A DNA stretch of 64,000 nt. It comes from Mycolicibacterium mageritense. Lineage in GTDB: Bacteria; Actinomycetota; Actinomycetes; Mycobacteriales; Mycobacteriaceae. A model generated the notes under the pieces. That model made no database searches and was not told the origin of the DNA. It saw only the letters and a program-made list of their open reading frames with translations. The DNA is taken from NCBI RefSeq assembly GCF_010727475.1, contig NZ_AP022567.1, forward strand, positions 7,502,001 to 7,566,000, read 5' to 3'. The position numbers and the translations under genes were made by a program. Below are positions 46,456 to 55,702 of this stretch, piece by piece; the stretch's first letter is position 1, and every line of letters starts with the position of its first letter.

Positions 46456-46537
46456 GCTGCCGAAAGCCGAACGTCGCGTAGAGCGTTGGCGGAAGCCAGG
46501 ATTCCGGCGAGTGACTCACGAAATTGGAGCTGATGCT

Positions 46538-49273
46538 ATGGAGAGTCTCGAACACACCCTAGTTTTGTCGCGGCTGATTGTCGGGCTGCTGGCCACGGTG
46601 GTGGTGTTGGGTTTCGCTGCCAAGCGGGTGTGGTGGCTGACCAGGCTGATCAGCTCGGGGCAGAAGGTCGGCGATGAGCGGGGCCGCAAGGACCATCTGG
46701 TTCAGCGTTTCCTGAACCAGAACAAGGAAGTCTTCGCCCAGTCCAAGCTGCTGAAGTGGTCGATCCCCGGCCTGGCGCACTTCTTCACCATGTGGGGCTT
46801 CTTCGTGCTGGCCACGGTGTACCTGGAGGCCTACGGGGTGCTGTTCGACCCCGAATTCCACATCCCGCTGGTCGGGCGCTGGGCGGTGCTGGGCTTCCTG
46901 CAGGACTTCTTCGCCGTCGCGGTGCTGGCCGGCATCATCGTCTTCGCGATCATCCGCATCCGCAAAAACCCCGAACAGCTGGGCCGCGAGTCACGCTTCT
47001 ACGGCTCCCACAACGGCGGCGCCTGGACCATCCTGATCATGATCTTCCTGGTCATCGCGACCTACGCGATCTTCCGCGGCGCCGCGGTCAACGTGCTGGG
47101 CGAGAACTTCCCCTACCAATCCGGGGCGTTCTTCTCCGACGCCATGGCCGCCCTGTTGGCCCCGCTCGGGCACACCGCCAACGTGTGGATCGAAACCCTG
47201 GCGTTGATGGGCCACATCGGCGTGATGCTGGTGTTCCTGCTGATCGTGCTGCACTCCAAGCACCTGCACATCGGCCTGGCCCCGATCAACGTCACCTTCA
47301 AACGCCTGCCCGACGGGCTGGGCCCGCTGCTGCCCATGGAATACCAGGGCAACAAGATCGACTTCGACGATCCCGCCGAAGACGCGGTGTTCGGCAAGGG
47401 CCGCATCGAGGACTTCACCTGGAAAGCCAACCTCGACATGGCCACCTGCACCGAATGCGGCCGCTGCCAATCCCAATGCCCGGCCTGGAACACCGGCAAA
47501 CCCTTGTCGCCCAAGCTGGTGATGATGAACCTGCGCGATCACCTGTTCGCCAAGGCCCCCTACATCATCGAAGGCACACCGATGCCCGAAGACGGCTCGG
47601 TCGACTTCGCCGCCCTGGGTGACAGCCTGCACGGCCACGGCGTGCCCGAGGACGGCTACGCCCGCATCGAAGGCTCCGGGCCCGCCCAGGCGCTGCGCCC
47701 GCTGGTCGGCACCGCCGAGCAGGGCGGGGTCATCGACCCCGACGTGCTGTGGTCGTGCACCAACTGCGGCGCCTGCGTCGAGCAGTGCCCGGTCGACATC
47801 GAGCACATCGACCACATCGTCGACATGCGCCGCTACCAGGTCATGGTCGAATCCGAATTCCCCGGCGAACTCGGCGTGCTGTTCAAAAACCTGGAAACCA
47901 AAGGCAACCCCTGGGGCCAGAACGCCAAAGACCGCACCACCTGGATCGACGAGGTCGACTTCGACGTCCCGGTCTACGGCCACGACGTCGAGTCCTTCGA
48001 CGGGTTCGAGTACCTGTTCTGGGTCGGCTGCGCCGGCGCCTACGAAGACCGCGCCAAAAAGACCACCAAAGCCGTCGCCGAACTGCTGGCCACCGCCGGG
48101 GTGAAATTCCTGGTGCTGGGCACCGGGGAAACCTGCACCGGCGACTCCGCCCGCCGCTCCGGCAACGAGTTCCTGTTCCAACAACTCGCCGCCCAAAACG
48201 TCGAAACCATCAACGAACTGTTCGAAGGTGTCGAAACCGTCGACCGCAAGATCATCGTCACCTGCCCGCACTGCTTCAACACCATCGGCCGCGAATACCC
48301 GCAGCTGGGCGCCAACTACACCGTCGTGCACCACACCCAGCTGCTCAACCGCCTGGTCCGCGACAAGAAACTCATCCCGGTCACCTCCACCGGCGGCCCC
48401 GAAGTCACCTACCACGACCCCTGCTTCCTGGGGCGCCACAACAAGGTCTACGAAGCCCCGCGCGAACTCGTCGAAGCCTCCGGGGTGACGCTCAAGGAAA
48501 TGCCCCGCCACGCCGACCGCGGCCTGTGCTGCGGTGCCGGTGGCGCGCGGATGTGGATGGAAGAACACCTCGGCAAACGCGTCAACGTCGAACGCACCGA
48601 AGAAGCCATGGACACCGCCTCCACCATCGCCACCGGCTGCCCGTTCTGCCGCGTCATGATCACCGACGGTGTCGACGACGTGGCCGCCGCCCGCAACGTC
48701 GACAAAGCCGAAGTGCTCGACGTGGCTCAGCTGCTGCTCAACTCGCTGGACAAGAGCGCCGTCACGCTGCCCGAAAAAGGCACGGCGGCAAAGGAATCCG
48801 AAGCACACGCCAAGGTCAGCGCCGAAGCCGAGGCCAAAACCCAAGCCGCCCAAGCCGAAGCAGCGGCCGCACCCGCCCAGGCACCCGCTCCCGTCACTGA
48901 AGTCAAACCGGTCACCGGCCTCGGCATGGCCGGCGCCGCCAAACGTCCCGGCGCCAAAAAGGCTGCTCCGGCTGCCGAGGCATCGGCACCCGCCGCGGCC
49001 CCCGTCAAGGGCCTCAGCCTGGCCGCAGGCGCCAGACGCCCCGGCGCCAAGAAGACCACGGCCGCACCTGCCCCGGCAGCACCGGACAAGCCCGAACCGC
49101 CGGTCGTCGGCCTCGGGATCGCCGCAGGCGCCAAACGTCCCGGCGCCAAGAAGACCACCCCCGCCGCGCAAAAGCCCGCCGCCGAGGCACCGCCGGTGGC
49201 TGAGTCCAAGCCAGAACCAGCGGTCGTCGGGCTGGCCATCAAAGCCGGCGCCAAGCGGCCCGGTAGGCGCTGA
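46538..49273 (+). CDS. Membrane Fe-S reductase (HdrD/GlpC-like) with repeat tail
   Basis: The 911-residue protein starts with about five membrane spans of the nitrate-reductase-gamma type (to about residue 250). Then come two 4Fe-4S motifs (CTECGRCQSQCP and CTNCGACVEQCP), two CCG-type domains (YHDPCFLGRHN and RGLCCGAGGARMWM), and a tail with four GAKRPGAKK-like repeats. It closely resembles Rv0338c, an essential-looking redox protein of mycobacteria. Position after pfk in the C1 island suggests a paralogue moving electrons, perhaps from the FAD dehydrogenase, to quinone. ATG 46538 follows TTGGAG; the GTG at 46511 is upstream of that site. Confidence 0.8.
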   Translation: MESLEHTLVLSRLIVGLLATVVVLGFAAKRVWWLTRLISSGQKVGDERGRKDHLVQRFLNQNKEVFAQSKLLKWSIPGLAHFFTMWGFFVLATVYLEAYGVLFDPEFHIPLVGRWAVLGFLQDFFAVAVLAGIIVFAIIRIRKNPEQLGRESRFYGSHNGGAWTILIMIFLVIATYAIFRGAAVNVLGENFPYQSGAFFSDAMAALLAPLGHTANVWIETLALMGHIGVMLVFLLIVLHSKHLHIGLAPINVTFKRLPDGLGPLLPMEYQGNKIDFDDPAEDAVFGKGRIEDFTWKANLDMATCTECGRCQSQCPAWNTGKPLSPKLVMMNLRDHLFAKAPYIIEGTPMPEDGSVDFAALGDSLHGHGVPEDGYARIEGSGPAQALRPLVGTAEQGGVIDPDVLWSCTNCGACVEQCPVDIEHIDHIVDMRRYQVMVESEFPGELGVLFKNLETKGNPWGQNAKDRTTWIDEVDFDVPVYGHDVESFDGFEYLFWVGCAGAYEDRAKKTTKAVAELLATAGVKFLVLGTGETCTGDSARRSGNEFLFQQLAAQNVETINELFEGVETVDRKIIVTCPHCFNTIGREYPQLGANYTVVHHTQLLNRLVRDKKLIPVTSTGGPEVTYHDPCFLGRHNKVYEAPRELVEASGVTLKEMPRHADRGLCCGAGGARMWMEEHLGKRVNVERTEEAMDTASTIATGCPFCRVMITDGVDDVAAARNVDKAEVLDVAQLLLNSLDKSAVTLPEKGTAAKESEAHAKVSAEAEAKTQAAQAEAAAAPAQAPAPVTEVKPVTGLGMAGAAKRPGAKKAAPAAEASAPAAAPVKGLSLAAGARRPGAKKTTAAPAPAAPDKPEPPVVGLGIAAGAKRPGAKKTTPAAQKPAAEAPPVAESKPEPAVVGLAIKAGAKRPGRR

Positions 49274-49292
49274 GCGGCACACCGCACACATC

Positions 49293-49329
49293 CGAACGGC
49301 CACTTCCCCGAGTGGGAAGTGGCCGTTCG
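49293..49329 (+). terminator. Strong terminator after the Fe-S reductase gene
   Basis: Perfect 16-base arms (CGAACGGCCACTTCCC and its complement) enclose five bases, 20 bp after the stop. It ends the phi-to-FeS transcript. Confidence 0.8.
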
Positions 49330-49476
49330 TCGTCTAGGCACTTGGGAGATGCGGATGTCCGCCGCAGGAATACGGGTACCGGCCGGTGGCAGGGTTCTAA
49401 GACCAACCGAGGGTTCGTAGGTGGTGCATCGTCATCACGTAAGCCTCAGAGCCACAACCTGATCCGACCCGCGGGG

Positions 49477-49740
49477 TCAGTGTCGCGCGGCGGCATAACG
49501 GCGCCTTGCGGCAACCTGGTAGGCGTCGAGCACGCTCAGGGCGTACACGAACACCCCTCCGGCGACTTGTCCGATGGCGGACGCTTCCGCGGGTGCCACC
49601 AGGTACGTGATCACTCCCAGCAGCAAGGTGTAGAAGACGAACACCAGGCCACGCCGGGGTTGGCCGTTGACGACCTGCCCGACCCCCGGCAGCACTATGG
49701 CGATGCCGAGGACCAGCAACGGGTGAATTGGTCGATTCAT
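49477..49740 (-). CDS. Small two-span membrane protein
   Basis: The 87-residue protein begins MNRPIHPLLVLG and has a first hydrophobic segment with PGVGQVVNGQPRRG, a turn typical of TM2-like small membrane proteins, and two further hydrophobic stretches. The ATG overlaps the stop of the preceding gene (ATGA). It is the last gene of the six-gene membrane operon that includes an APC permease. The function is unknown. Confidence 0.6.
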   Translation of the reverse strand: MNRPIHPLLVLGIAIVLPGVGQVVNGQPRRGLVFVFYTLLLGVITYLVAPAEASAIGQVAGGVFVYALSVLDAYQVAARRRYAAARH

Positions 49741-50435
49741 AGCGATCCTGCCTCCGATACCCCAGCCGGCGTCTGTCTCGGCCGGCCCGCGACCCGGTCG
49801 CACAGCTCAGCGGTCATCGTGACCGCCTGCCGCAGATCCTCCGCCGTTACCCGCGCCTCCGAGAGATCGGCGCGGCGCGTGACCCGGTAGGCCGTCGAAT
49901 TGGCCTGTGCGCCACGGATTACGCAGCGGACACCCCGCTCGGTGACCAGGATCTGCTTCACCGCCGAATCCTCGGTCACCAGGCTCACGGCGGTGTCGGC
50001 CAGCTCGCGATCCACCCCTTCGGCGGCACAGGTCACCGAGGCCCACTCGGGCCAGGACGGGTCGCGCCAGCGCAGCAGTTGACGGTGCCCGGAGAAGAAC
50101 TCATGTCCCGTCTCGTTGCTGAGCACTGACAACGTCGGCTGTCCGGGAAAGTGTTCACGGATCGTGATCATGAGACGCAACACGGGTACGACCCGCAGGG
50201 CGAGCGCGTCGACCACAGGTTCGACGCGTACGTCTCGTCCCGCGAATCGTCCATAGAGCAAAGGGAAGTCGAGTCCGCGAGGCACGACGCGGCATTGTTC
50301 GAGCACGTCGGTGGCGTGCTCGAACAATGCCGCGCGGTCACGCTGGACGCGAGCCACATGGCGGCGGTGCAAGTAGGTGAGCACCGCCGCCCCGACCGTG
50401 GCCACTGTCAGCGCGACCCAGGTCGTTCCCGACAT
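49737..50435 (-). CDS. Membrane-anchored protein of unknown function
   Basis: The 232-residue protein begins MSGTTWVALT with one N-terminal membrane span (residues 4-22), followed by a basic stretch and a soluble alpha/beta domain without recognised motifs. The start overlaps the permease stop (TGATG). The coding sequence contains a perfect 19-base inverted repeat encoding AALFEHATDVLEQCR. It may be an accessory protein of the transporter. The much longer open frame upstream is antisense to nothing useful and is a shadow of the permease gene. Confidence 0.6.
   Translation of the reverse strand: MSGTTWVALTVATVGAAVLTYLHRRHVARVQRDRAALFEHATDVLEQCRVVPRGLDFPLLYGRFAGRDVRVEPVVDALALRVVPVLRLMITIREHFPGQPTLSVLSNETGHEFFSGHRQLLRWRDPSWPEWASVTCAAEGVDRELADTAVSLVTEDSAVKQILVTERGVRCVIRGAQANSTAYRVTRRADLSEARVTAEDLRQAVTMTAELCDRVAGRPRQTPAGVSEAGSL
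50288..50334. repeat. Perfect 19-bp inverted repeat inside a gene
   Basis: CGCGGCATTGTTCGAGCAC at 50288-50306 and its exact complement at 50316-50334 enclose nine bases. Both arms lie within the coding sequence of the membrane-anchored protein, near its 5' end, where an RNA hairpin would lie about 100-150 bases after the start codon. Confidence 0.85.
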
Positions 50436-51862
50436 CAGTAACCTCGAGGGCGTGGCAACGGCGCAGTGAACTCGGCGTTCCGGTCGACGTACTTGAACCG
50501 CCGAAGAACGAACCACACCGAGGCGAGCAAGTAGAACACCAGGATTGACATCAATGTGCTGCCGTAGCCCAGGTAGGTCGCGAAGAACACGATCGCCGCG
50601 ACCACTGCCAGTGCAATCGAGGGAATGGGATGCATCGGCAGGGTGTACGCCCGCTTGATGGAGCCGATCGGCCACAGCTTCCGGAACCTCAGCATGTTGA
50701 CGACCATGAATGCGTAGGTCAGCAGCCCCGACAGGATCGAGAAGGTGATCACGGTCGACAGCAGCGTCGGCTTGTCGAGCAGCAACGGAAGGATCGCGAA
50801 GGCGATCGCCACCGGCACCAGGAACAGGATCGAGCGGAACGGCGTCCGGTAGCGCGGGTGCACGGCCCCGAACCACTCCGGGAGGTACCGGTCGCGGCTC
50901 ATGGCGAACCATGACCGGGAGGAGTCGGTGATGCAACCGTTCGCCGACGCGAGCGTCGCCGCCAACGTGCCGAGGAACAACAGCCAGACGAGCACACCCG
51001 AATGGGCGAGTTGGGCCGCGTCGAACAACGGCGTGATCGACGTCCCCAAGTACTGCCACGGCAACAGCGCCGAACACAGGTACCAGGTCAGGCTGGCCGC
51101 GATGATCAGCGTCATGATGCCGGCCAGGCTGCCGAGCGGGATGGACCGGCTCGGCGAACGGCACTCCTCCGCCGCCTGGGCGGTGCCCTCGATGCCGAGG
51201 TAGAACCACATGCCGAACTGGAACGCGGCGATTACGCCGATCCAGCCGTAGGGAAGCCCGGCATCAGCGGATCCGGCGAGCGCACTGAACTGGGTACCGG
51301 CATCGATGTTCCAGCCGGAAACTCCGATGAACAGCGCGATGATCGTCAAGAAGGCGAAGCCGGTGATGATGAAGTTGACCGACAACGTTGCCAGCACGCC
51401 GCGGTAATTCAAAAGGGCGAGAAGCAGAATCGCCAGCACCGCGAACGGATAGGCGGAGAGATGCTGCTTGTTGCCCAGCAATCCCGACATCGTGGTCAGC
51501 AGATCGCCCAGCACGTTGGCGTTGGCGGCCTCCAACATCGTGTACGCCATGGTCAGATACAGGCCGACGTTGAACGCCATCAGCGGTCCCACTGAGTGCT
51601 TGGCCTGAGCGTATTGACCGCCCGCTGCCGGGATCGCCGAGGCCACCTCGGAGTTGATCATCACCACACAGGTGTAGAGCAGGCCGACAAACCAACACGC
51701 GATCAGCGAACCGTAGAGGCCGCCCTTCTCCACGGTGAAGTTCCACCCCATGAATTCGCCGACCAGCACGATGCCGACACCCAACCCCCAAATGTGAATC
51801 GGGCCGAGCACCTTGTTCAGAGTCAGCGCCTCGGTGCCGGCGCCGTTGTTGCCACCGCTCAT
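50435..51862 (-). CDS. APC-family amine/amino acid permease
   Basis: The 475-residue protein has about 12 membrane spans and the APC core motifs (first-helix GPIHIWGLGVGIVLVGEF, PAAGGQYAQAKHSVGP, GIEGTAQAAEECRSPSR). It looks closest to the ethanolamine/amino-acid branch. The predicted substrate is an amine, amino acid or N-methylated derivative entering with protons. GAAAGG lies nine bases before the ATG at 51862. It is the fourth gene of the membrane operon and may supply substrate to the gmaS pathway. Confidence 0.83.
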   Translation of the reverse strand: MSGGNNGAGTEALTLNKVLGPIHIWGLGVGIVLVGEFMGWNFTVEKGGLYGSLIACWFVGLLYTCVVMINSEVASAIPAAGGQYAQAKHSVGPLMAFNVGLYLTMAYTMLEAANANVLGDLLTTMSGLLGNKQHLSAYPFAVLAILLLALLNYRGVLATLSVNFIITGFAFLTIIALFIGVSGWNIDAGTQFSALAGSADAGLPYGWIGVIAAFQFGMWFYLGIEGTAQAAEECRSPSRSIPLGSLAGIMTLIIAASLTWYLCSALLPWQYLGTSITPLFDAAQLAHSGVLVWLLFLGTLAATLASANGCITDSSRSWFAMSRDRYLPEWFGAVHPRYRTPFRSILFLVPVAIAFAILPLLLDKPTLLSTVITFSILSGLLTYAFMVVNMLRFRKLWPIGSIKRAYTLPMHPIPSIALAVVAAIVFFATYLGYGSTLMSILVFYLLASVWFVLRRFKYVDRNAEFTAPLPRPRGY

Positions 51863-52059
51863 GAACGAGGCCTTTCTATGTCGTCCGACTCGATGGCCCC
51901 CTGCTGCCACGCAGCGTCTTCCCCGAGATCCTCGATCGTGTGAACGAGGAATTCCTCGTCATAGTCACGGCCGACGCGATACGCGTCGTACAACATCCAG
52001 CTGGCGACGAGTGCGGCCAGAACCCACGCCCCGTCTTCAAGAAGGCTCCAAAAATTCAT
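51859..52059 (-). CDS. 66-residue single-span membrane protein
   Basis: Begins MNFWSLLEDGAWVLAALVAS, a single membrane span (about residues 9-25), followed by an acidic cytoplasmic tail (RDYDEEFLVHTIEDLGED). The stop overlaps the permease ATG and the start overlaps the upstream gene stop, both ATGA. The tight coupling suggests a small subunit of the transporter complex. No family is recognised. Confidence 0.6.
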   Translation of the reverse strand: MNFWSLLEDGAWVLAALVASWMLYDAYRVGRDYDEEFLVHTIEDLGEDAAWQQGAIESDDIERPRS

Positions 52060-52481
52060 GATTCCTCATCCGGTGAGAATCTCGATCCAAATCTGGCTGC
52101 GATGACCTCGTGGTACTCGCGAAAAGACATGAAATAAACGAACGCCAGGTACGCCACGGCCAACGCGATCATCCCGAGCAGCGGCACCCATTCGATCGTG
52201 TACTTGTTGTCGCTCGGTGCATTGGCCGTCGTCAGTGCCGCGACAGTCTCGTCGTCGACCATGCCTTGGGCCTTCATGAGATCGAACTGTTGTTGCTCAG
52301 CAGGGCTGATGACGGGCTGTGCGACCGACGTGGTCTCCGCAGGGGGCGGTGCCTCGTCCTCCTGCGCGAACACGAACGTCGTGACGAACAGCGTGATGAA
52401 CAGCAGTGCGATCAAGGTCGCGGCGTCGATGAACTGTCCGCCCTTGGTCTGGCGCACCGGGCCGGCTGTCGTGCTCGTCAT
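52056..52481 (-). CDS. Two-span membrane protein of the permease operon
   Basis: The 141-residue protein has a span at residues 21-39 (ATLIALLFITLFVTTFVFA), an outside Pro/Glu-rich loop (EDEAPPPAETT) and a second span near residues 97-117, ending in a charged tail (FREYHEVIAARFG). It is coupled by four-base overlaps on both sides. The function is unknown; topology suggests a partner of the permease. Confidence 0.6.
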   Translation of the reverse strand: MTSTTAGPVRQTKGGQFIDAATLIALLFITLFVTTFVFAQEDEAPPPAETTSVAQPVISPAEQQQFDLMKAQGMVDDETVAALTTANAPSDNKYTIEWVPLLGMIALAVAYLAFVYFMSFREYHEVIAARFGSRFSPDEES

Positions 52482-52801
52482 GCTGCGGTCACCTCGGCGA
52501 CCTCGCGCCGCACCTGCCGGGCTTTCCGGTTCACGTCGAGATGGTGGATGTCCTCGCCGTAGACGTGCTCACGCTCGATCTTGTAACGACGGGCCATCGA
52601 CAGGAGCCCCAGCGAGTTGAACACGCCCAAGATCACGCAGGCTATTCCGAGCATCGCCTTGACCGTCGCGTTCTCGATGACACTGAATGCAGCGAAGAAG
52701 ACGAAGATCAAGGTCGCCCACATCAGCCCCGCAAGCACGGTCGCGACCAGAACGTCGCGCTTGAACATGTTTTGAATTCTCAATTCCAAGGCAGGATCCA
52801 T
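52478..52801 (-). CDS. Two-span membrane protein, first gene of the permease operon
   Basis: The 107-residue protein begins MDPALELRIQNMFKRD and has two spans (VLVATVLAGLMWATLIFVFF and AMLGIACVILGVFNSLGLLS) and a long basic tail (RRYKIEREHVYGEDIHHLDV). It opens a six-gene block in which nearly every stop overlaps the next start. Tandem GTTTCC palindromes lie about 150-186 bp upstream. The function is unknown. Confidence 0.6.
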   Translation of the reverse strand: MDPALELRIQNMFKRDVLVATVLAGLMWATLIFVFFAAFSVIENATVKAMLGIACVILGVFNSLGLLSMARRYKIEREHVYGEDIHHLDVNRKARQVRREVAEVTAA

Positions 52802-53443
52802 GAACCTCGCCCTTTCTACGGTATTTGGGTCGCATTCTGACCAAAAGTGAAAAGCGCCGAGAGACCGAACGCACCGATGACTTTCAGTGCAGGACAACGG
52901 GGTCGCGGCGGAGTTGAGGGCAACACAGCCGCGAGACCGCTTTCCCTTCTGTTTCCCGACAGGAAAACTGTTTCCCGATAAGGAAACAACGTCTGGGTCG
53001 ATGTGTCAAGGATCACATCGCCGGCAACACCGGAGAACGACCCGGAACAGGCAGTCGCAACGCTCGCCGCGGCACTGCGCAGTGAGGTTCGGCGTACCGC
53101 ACAGCAAATCTCGACGGCATCAGAGGGCGCAGCCGTCTCCAGCCCCGGCCGCGGCAACGCCGGCGCCGCAACCATCTCTCCTTGGCCACGGTCACCCAGG
53201 CGCGGCAATGGAATTCACCAGGAATTGCCCAGCGCAATGCTTGACTCGCATTGTGTTGCACCACAACAGATGTCCGGCCGCCGGCCTATTCAACTGGGAG
53301 TCAGCTGCTTTCACGATCTCAACCAGCGTCGCGGGCCCGGCCCGGGCTACGACGAGAATGCCGCGCCCGTGCCGGCGTCTGCGCCACCACGCCGGCCCCG
53401 GGGCCGGCAGGACTTGGCCCGTCACGGCCGCTGTCGGACTCGC
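52802..53443. other. Gene-free region with operators and palindromes
   Basis: The open frames here lack starts, ribosome binding sites and family character, so no gene is called. The region holds the tandem 18-bp operators at 52951-52987 and a perfect GC palindrome at 53391-53408 (GCCGGCCCC and complement) that may end the fba transcript. It separates the membrane operon from the RuMP block. Confidence 0.5.
52951..52987. promoter_or_regulatory. Tandem 18-bp operators GTTTCC-N6-GGAAAC
   Basis: GTTTCC-CGACAG-GAAAAC at 52951-52968 is followed by GTTTCC-CGATAA-GGAAAC at 52970-52987, a perfect palindrome in the second site. The centres are 19 bp apart, about two helical turns, so two dimers would bind on the same face. 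They lie upstream of the membrane operon. The cognate regulator is unknown. Confidence 0.65.
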
Positions 53444-54463
<1,020 letters not shown>

Positions 54464-54477
54464 GCTGACTCCTAGGG

Positions 54478-54951
54478 TTACTCGACGACCTCGCCGGTGG
54501 CTTCGTAGGTCGCGATCTTGCCGATGCGCCGTTCGTGGCGCTCGGCATTGCTGAACGGTTCCGCCAGGAAGGCCTCGATCAGTTCGGTGGCCTCCTCGAC
54601 GGTGTGCTGGCGGCCACCCACCGCCACCACGTTGGCGTTGTTGTGCTCGCGGGCGAGCCTGGCCGTGTCGAGGTTCCAGGCCAGGGCCGCACGTACCCCC
54701 TTGACCTTGTTGGCGGCGATCTGCTCACCGTTGCCCGAACCGCCCAGCACGATCCCCAGGGCATCCCGGCCTGCGGCCTGGTCGGCCACGACCGCGGTCG
54801 CGGCGTTGATGCAGAATGCCGGGTAGTCGTCCTCGGCGTCGTAGACCACGGGCCCGTGGTTCACCATCTCGTAGCCCTTGGCCGACAGTGCTTCGATCAG
54901 GTGCGAGCTGAGTTCCATGCCGGCGTGGTCGGTTGCGATGTGAACGCGCAT
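54478..54951 (-). CDS. rpiB: Ribose-5-phosphate isomerase B
   Basis: The 157-residue RpiB/LacAB protein has HIATDHAGMELSSHL, the NHGP turn and GIVLGGSGNGEQIAANKVKG, the phosphate and active-site loops. It interconverts ribose- and ribulose-5-phosphate, restoring the formaldehyde acceptor. AAGGA precedes the ATG at 54951 by about ten bases; the longer frame upstream is a shadow of rpe. It lies 13 bp after rpe. Confidence 0.9.
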   Translation of the reverse strand: MRVHIATDHAGMELSSHLIEALSAKGYEMVNHGPVVYDAEDDYPAFCINAATAVVADQAAGRDALGIVLGGSGNGEQIAANKVKGVRAALAWNLDTARLAREHNNANVVAVGGRQHTVEEATELIEAFLAEPFSNAERHERRIGKIATYEATGEVVE

Positions 54952-54964
54952 GACTGCTGATCCT

Positions 54965-55666
54965 TCAGACTGGTTGGGGCGCCGAATTTTTGGCGAATAC
55001 GAGGTGGGCGTTGGCGCGCAGTGATTCGATGGCGTCCGCGGGCGACGGCTTTCCGTACACGGACGATCCGGCCACGAAGATGTTGGCACCGGCCTCCGCG
55101 GCGCGGACGATGGTCTCCTCCGTGACGCCGCCGTCGACCTGGATGGCCACGTCCACACCGGAACCGTCGATCGCCGCGCGGGCCCGGCGGATCTTGGGCA
55201 GGGTGACGTCCAGGAAAGCCTGGCCGCCGAAGCCCGGCTCCACCGTCATGATCAGGAGCATGTCCAGTTCCGCAAGCATGTCCAGGTACGGTTCCACCGG
55301 GGTCGCCGGGCGCAGCGCCATCCCAGCCTTCGATCCCCGCGCCCGCAGTTCGCGGGCGAGCTTGACCGGTGCGTCGGACGCCTCGACGTGGAATGTCACC
55401 GAGGCCAGTCCGGCGTCGGCGAACTGAGGAGCCCAGCGGTCCACCTCGGAGATCATCAGGTGGGCGTCCAGCGGTACGGGACTTACCTTTTGCAGCCGCT
55501 CCACCACCGGCAGGCCGATGGTCAGATTGGGCACGAAGCGGTTGTCCATGACATCTACGTGCGCGGCATCGGCGTTGCTGATGCGAGCCAGCTCGGCCTC
55601 GAGATTGGCGAAGTCGGCCGAGAGGATGCTGGGGTTGATGCAGCATTTCAACGGTGAAGCGGACAT
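54965..55666 (-). CDS. rpe: Ribulose-phosphate 3-epimerase
   Basis: The 233-residue TIM-barrel enzyme has INPSILSADFANL, AHVDVMDNRFVPNLTIG, DAHLMIS, TVEPGFGGQAF and VDGGVTEETI, complete for Rpe. It converts xylulose-5-phosphate to ribulose-5-phosphate, the acceptor of Hps. It lies between tal and rpiB in the same orientation. The ATG at 55666 is followed by SASPLKCC, slightly longer than the E. coli start. Confidence 0.92.
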   Translation of the reverse strand: MSASPLKCCINPSILSADFANLEAELARISNADAAHVDVMDNRFVPNLTIGLPVVERLQKVSPVPLDAHLMISEVDRWAPQFADAGLASVTFHVEASDAPVKLARELRARGSKAGMALRPATPVEPYLDMLAELDMLLIMTVEPGFGGQAFLDVTLPKIRRARAAIDGSGVDVAIQVDGGVTEETIVRAAEAGANIFVAGSSVYGKPSPADAIESLRANAHLVFAKNSAPQPV

Positions 55667-55702
55667 GGTGTCTGCCTTTCGGTAGCGGTCAGGACGAGCA
55701 GA

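Noticed and set aside
46511..46537. GTG 46511 as start of the Fe-S reductase
   Set aside because: The TTGGAG ribosome binding site lies between it and the ATG at 46538, and similarity to the family begins at the ATG.
46991..49303. 770-residue frame antisense to the Fe-S reductase
   Set aside because: Low-complexity Gly/Val/Asp-rich translation typical of the complement of a high-GC gene; the sense strand has clear Fe-S motifs.
52816..53208. 130-residue minus-strand frame in the 52.8-53.4 kb gap
   Set aside because: No ribosome binding site, mixed composition and no family character; it runs over the tandem operators.
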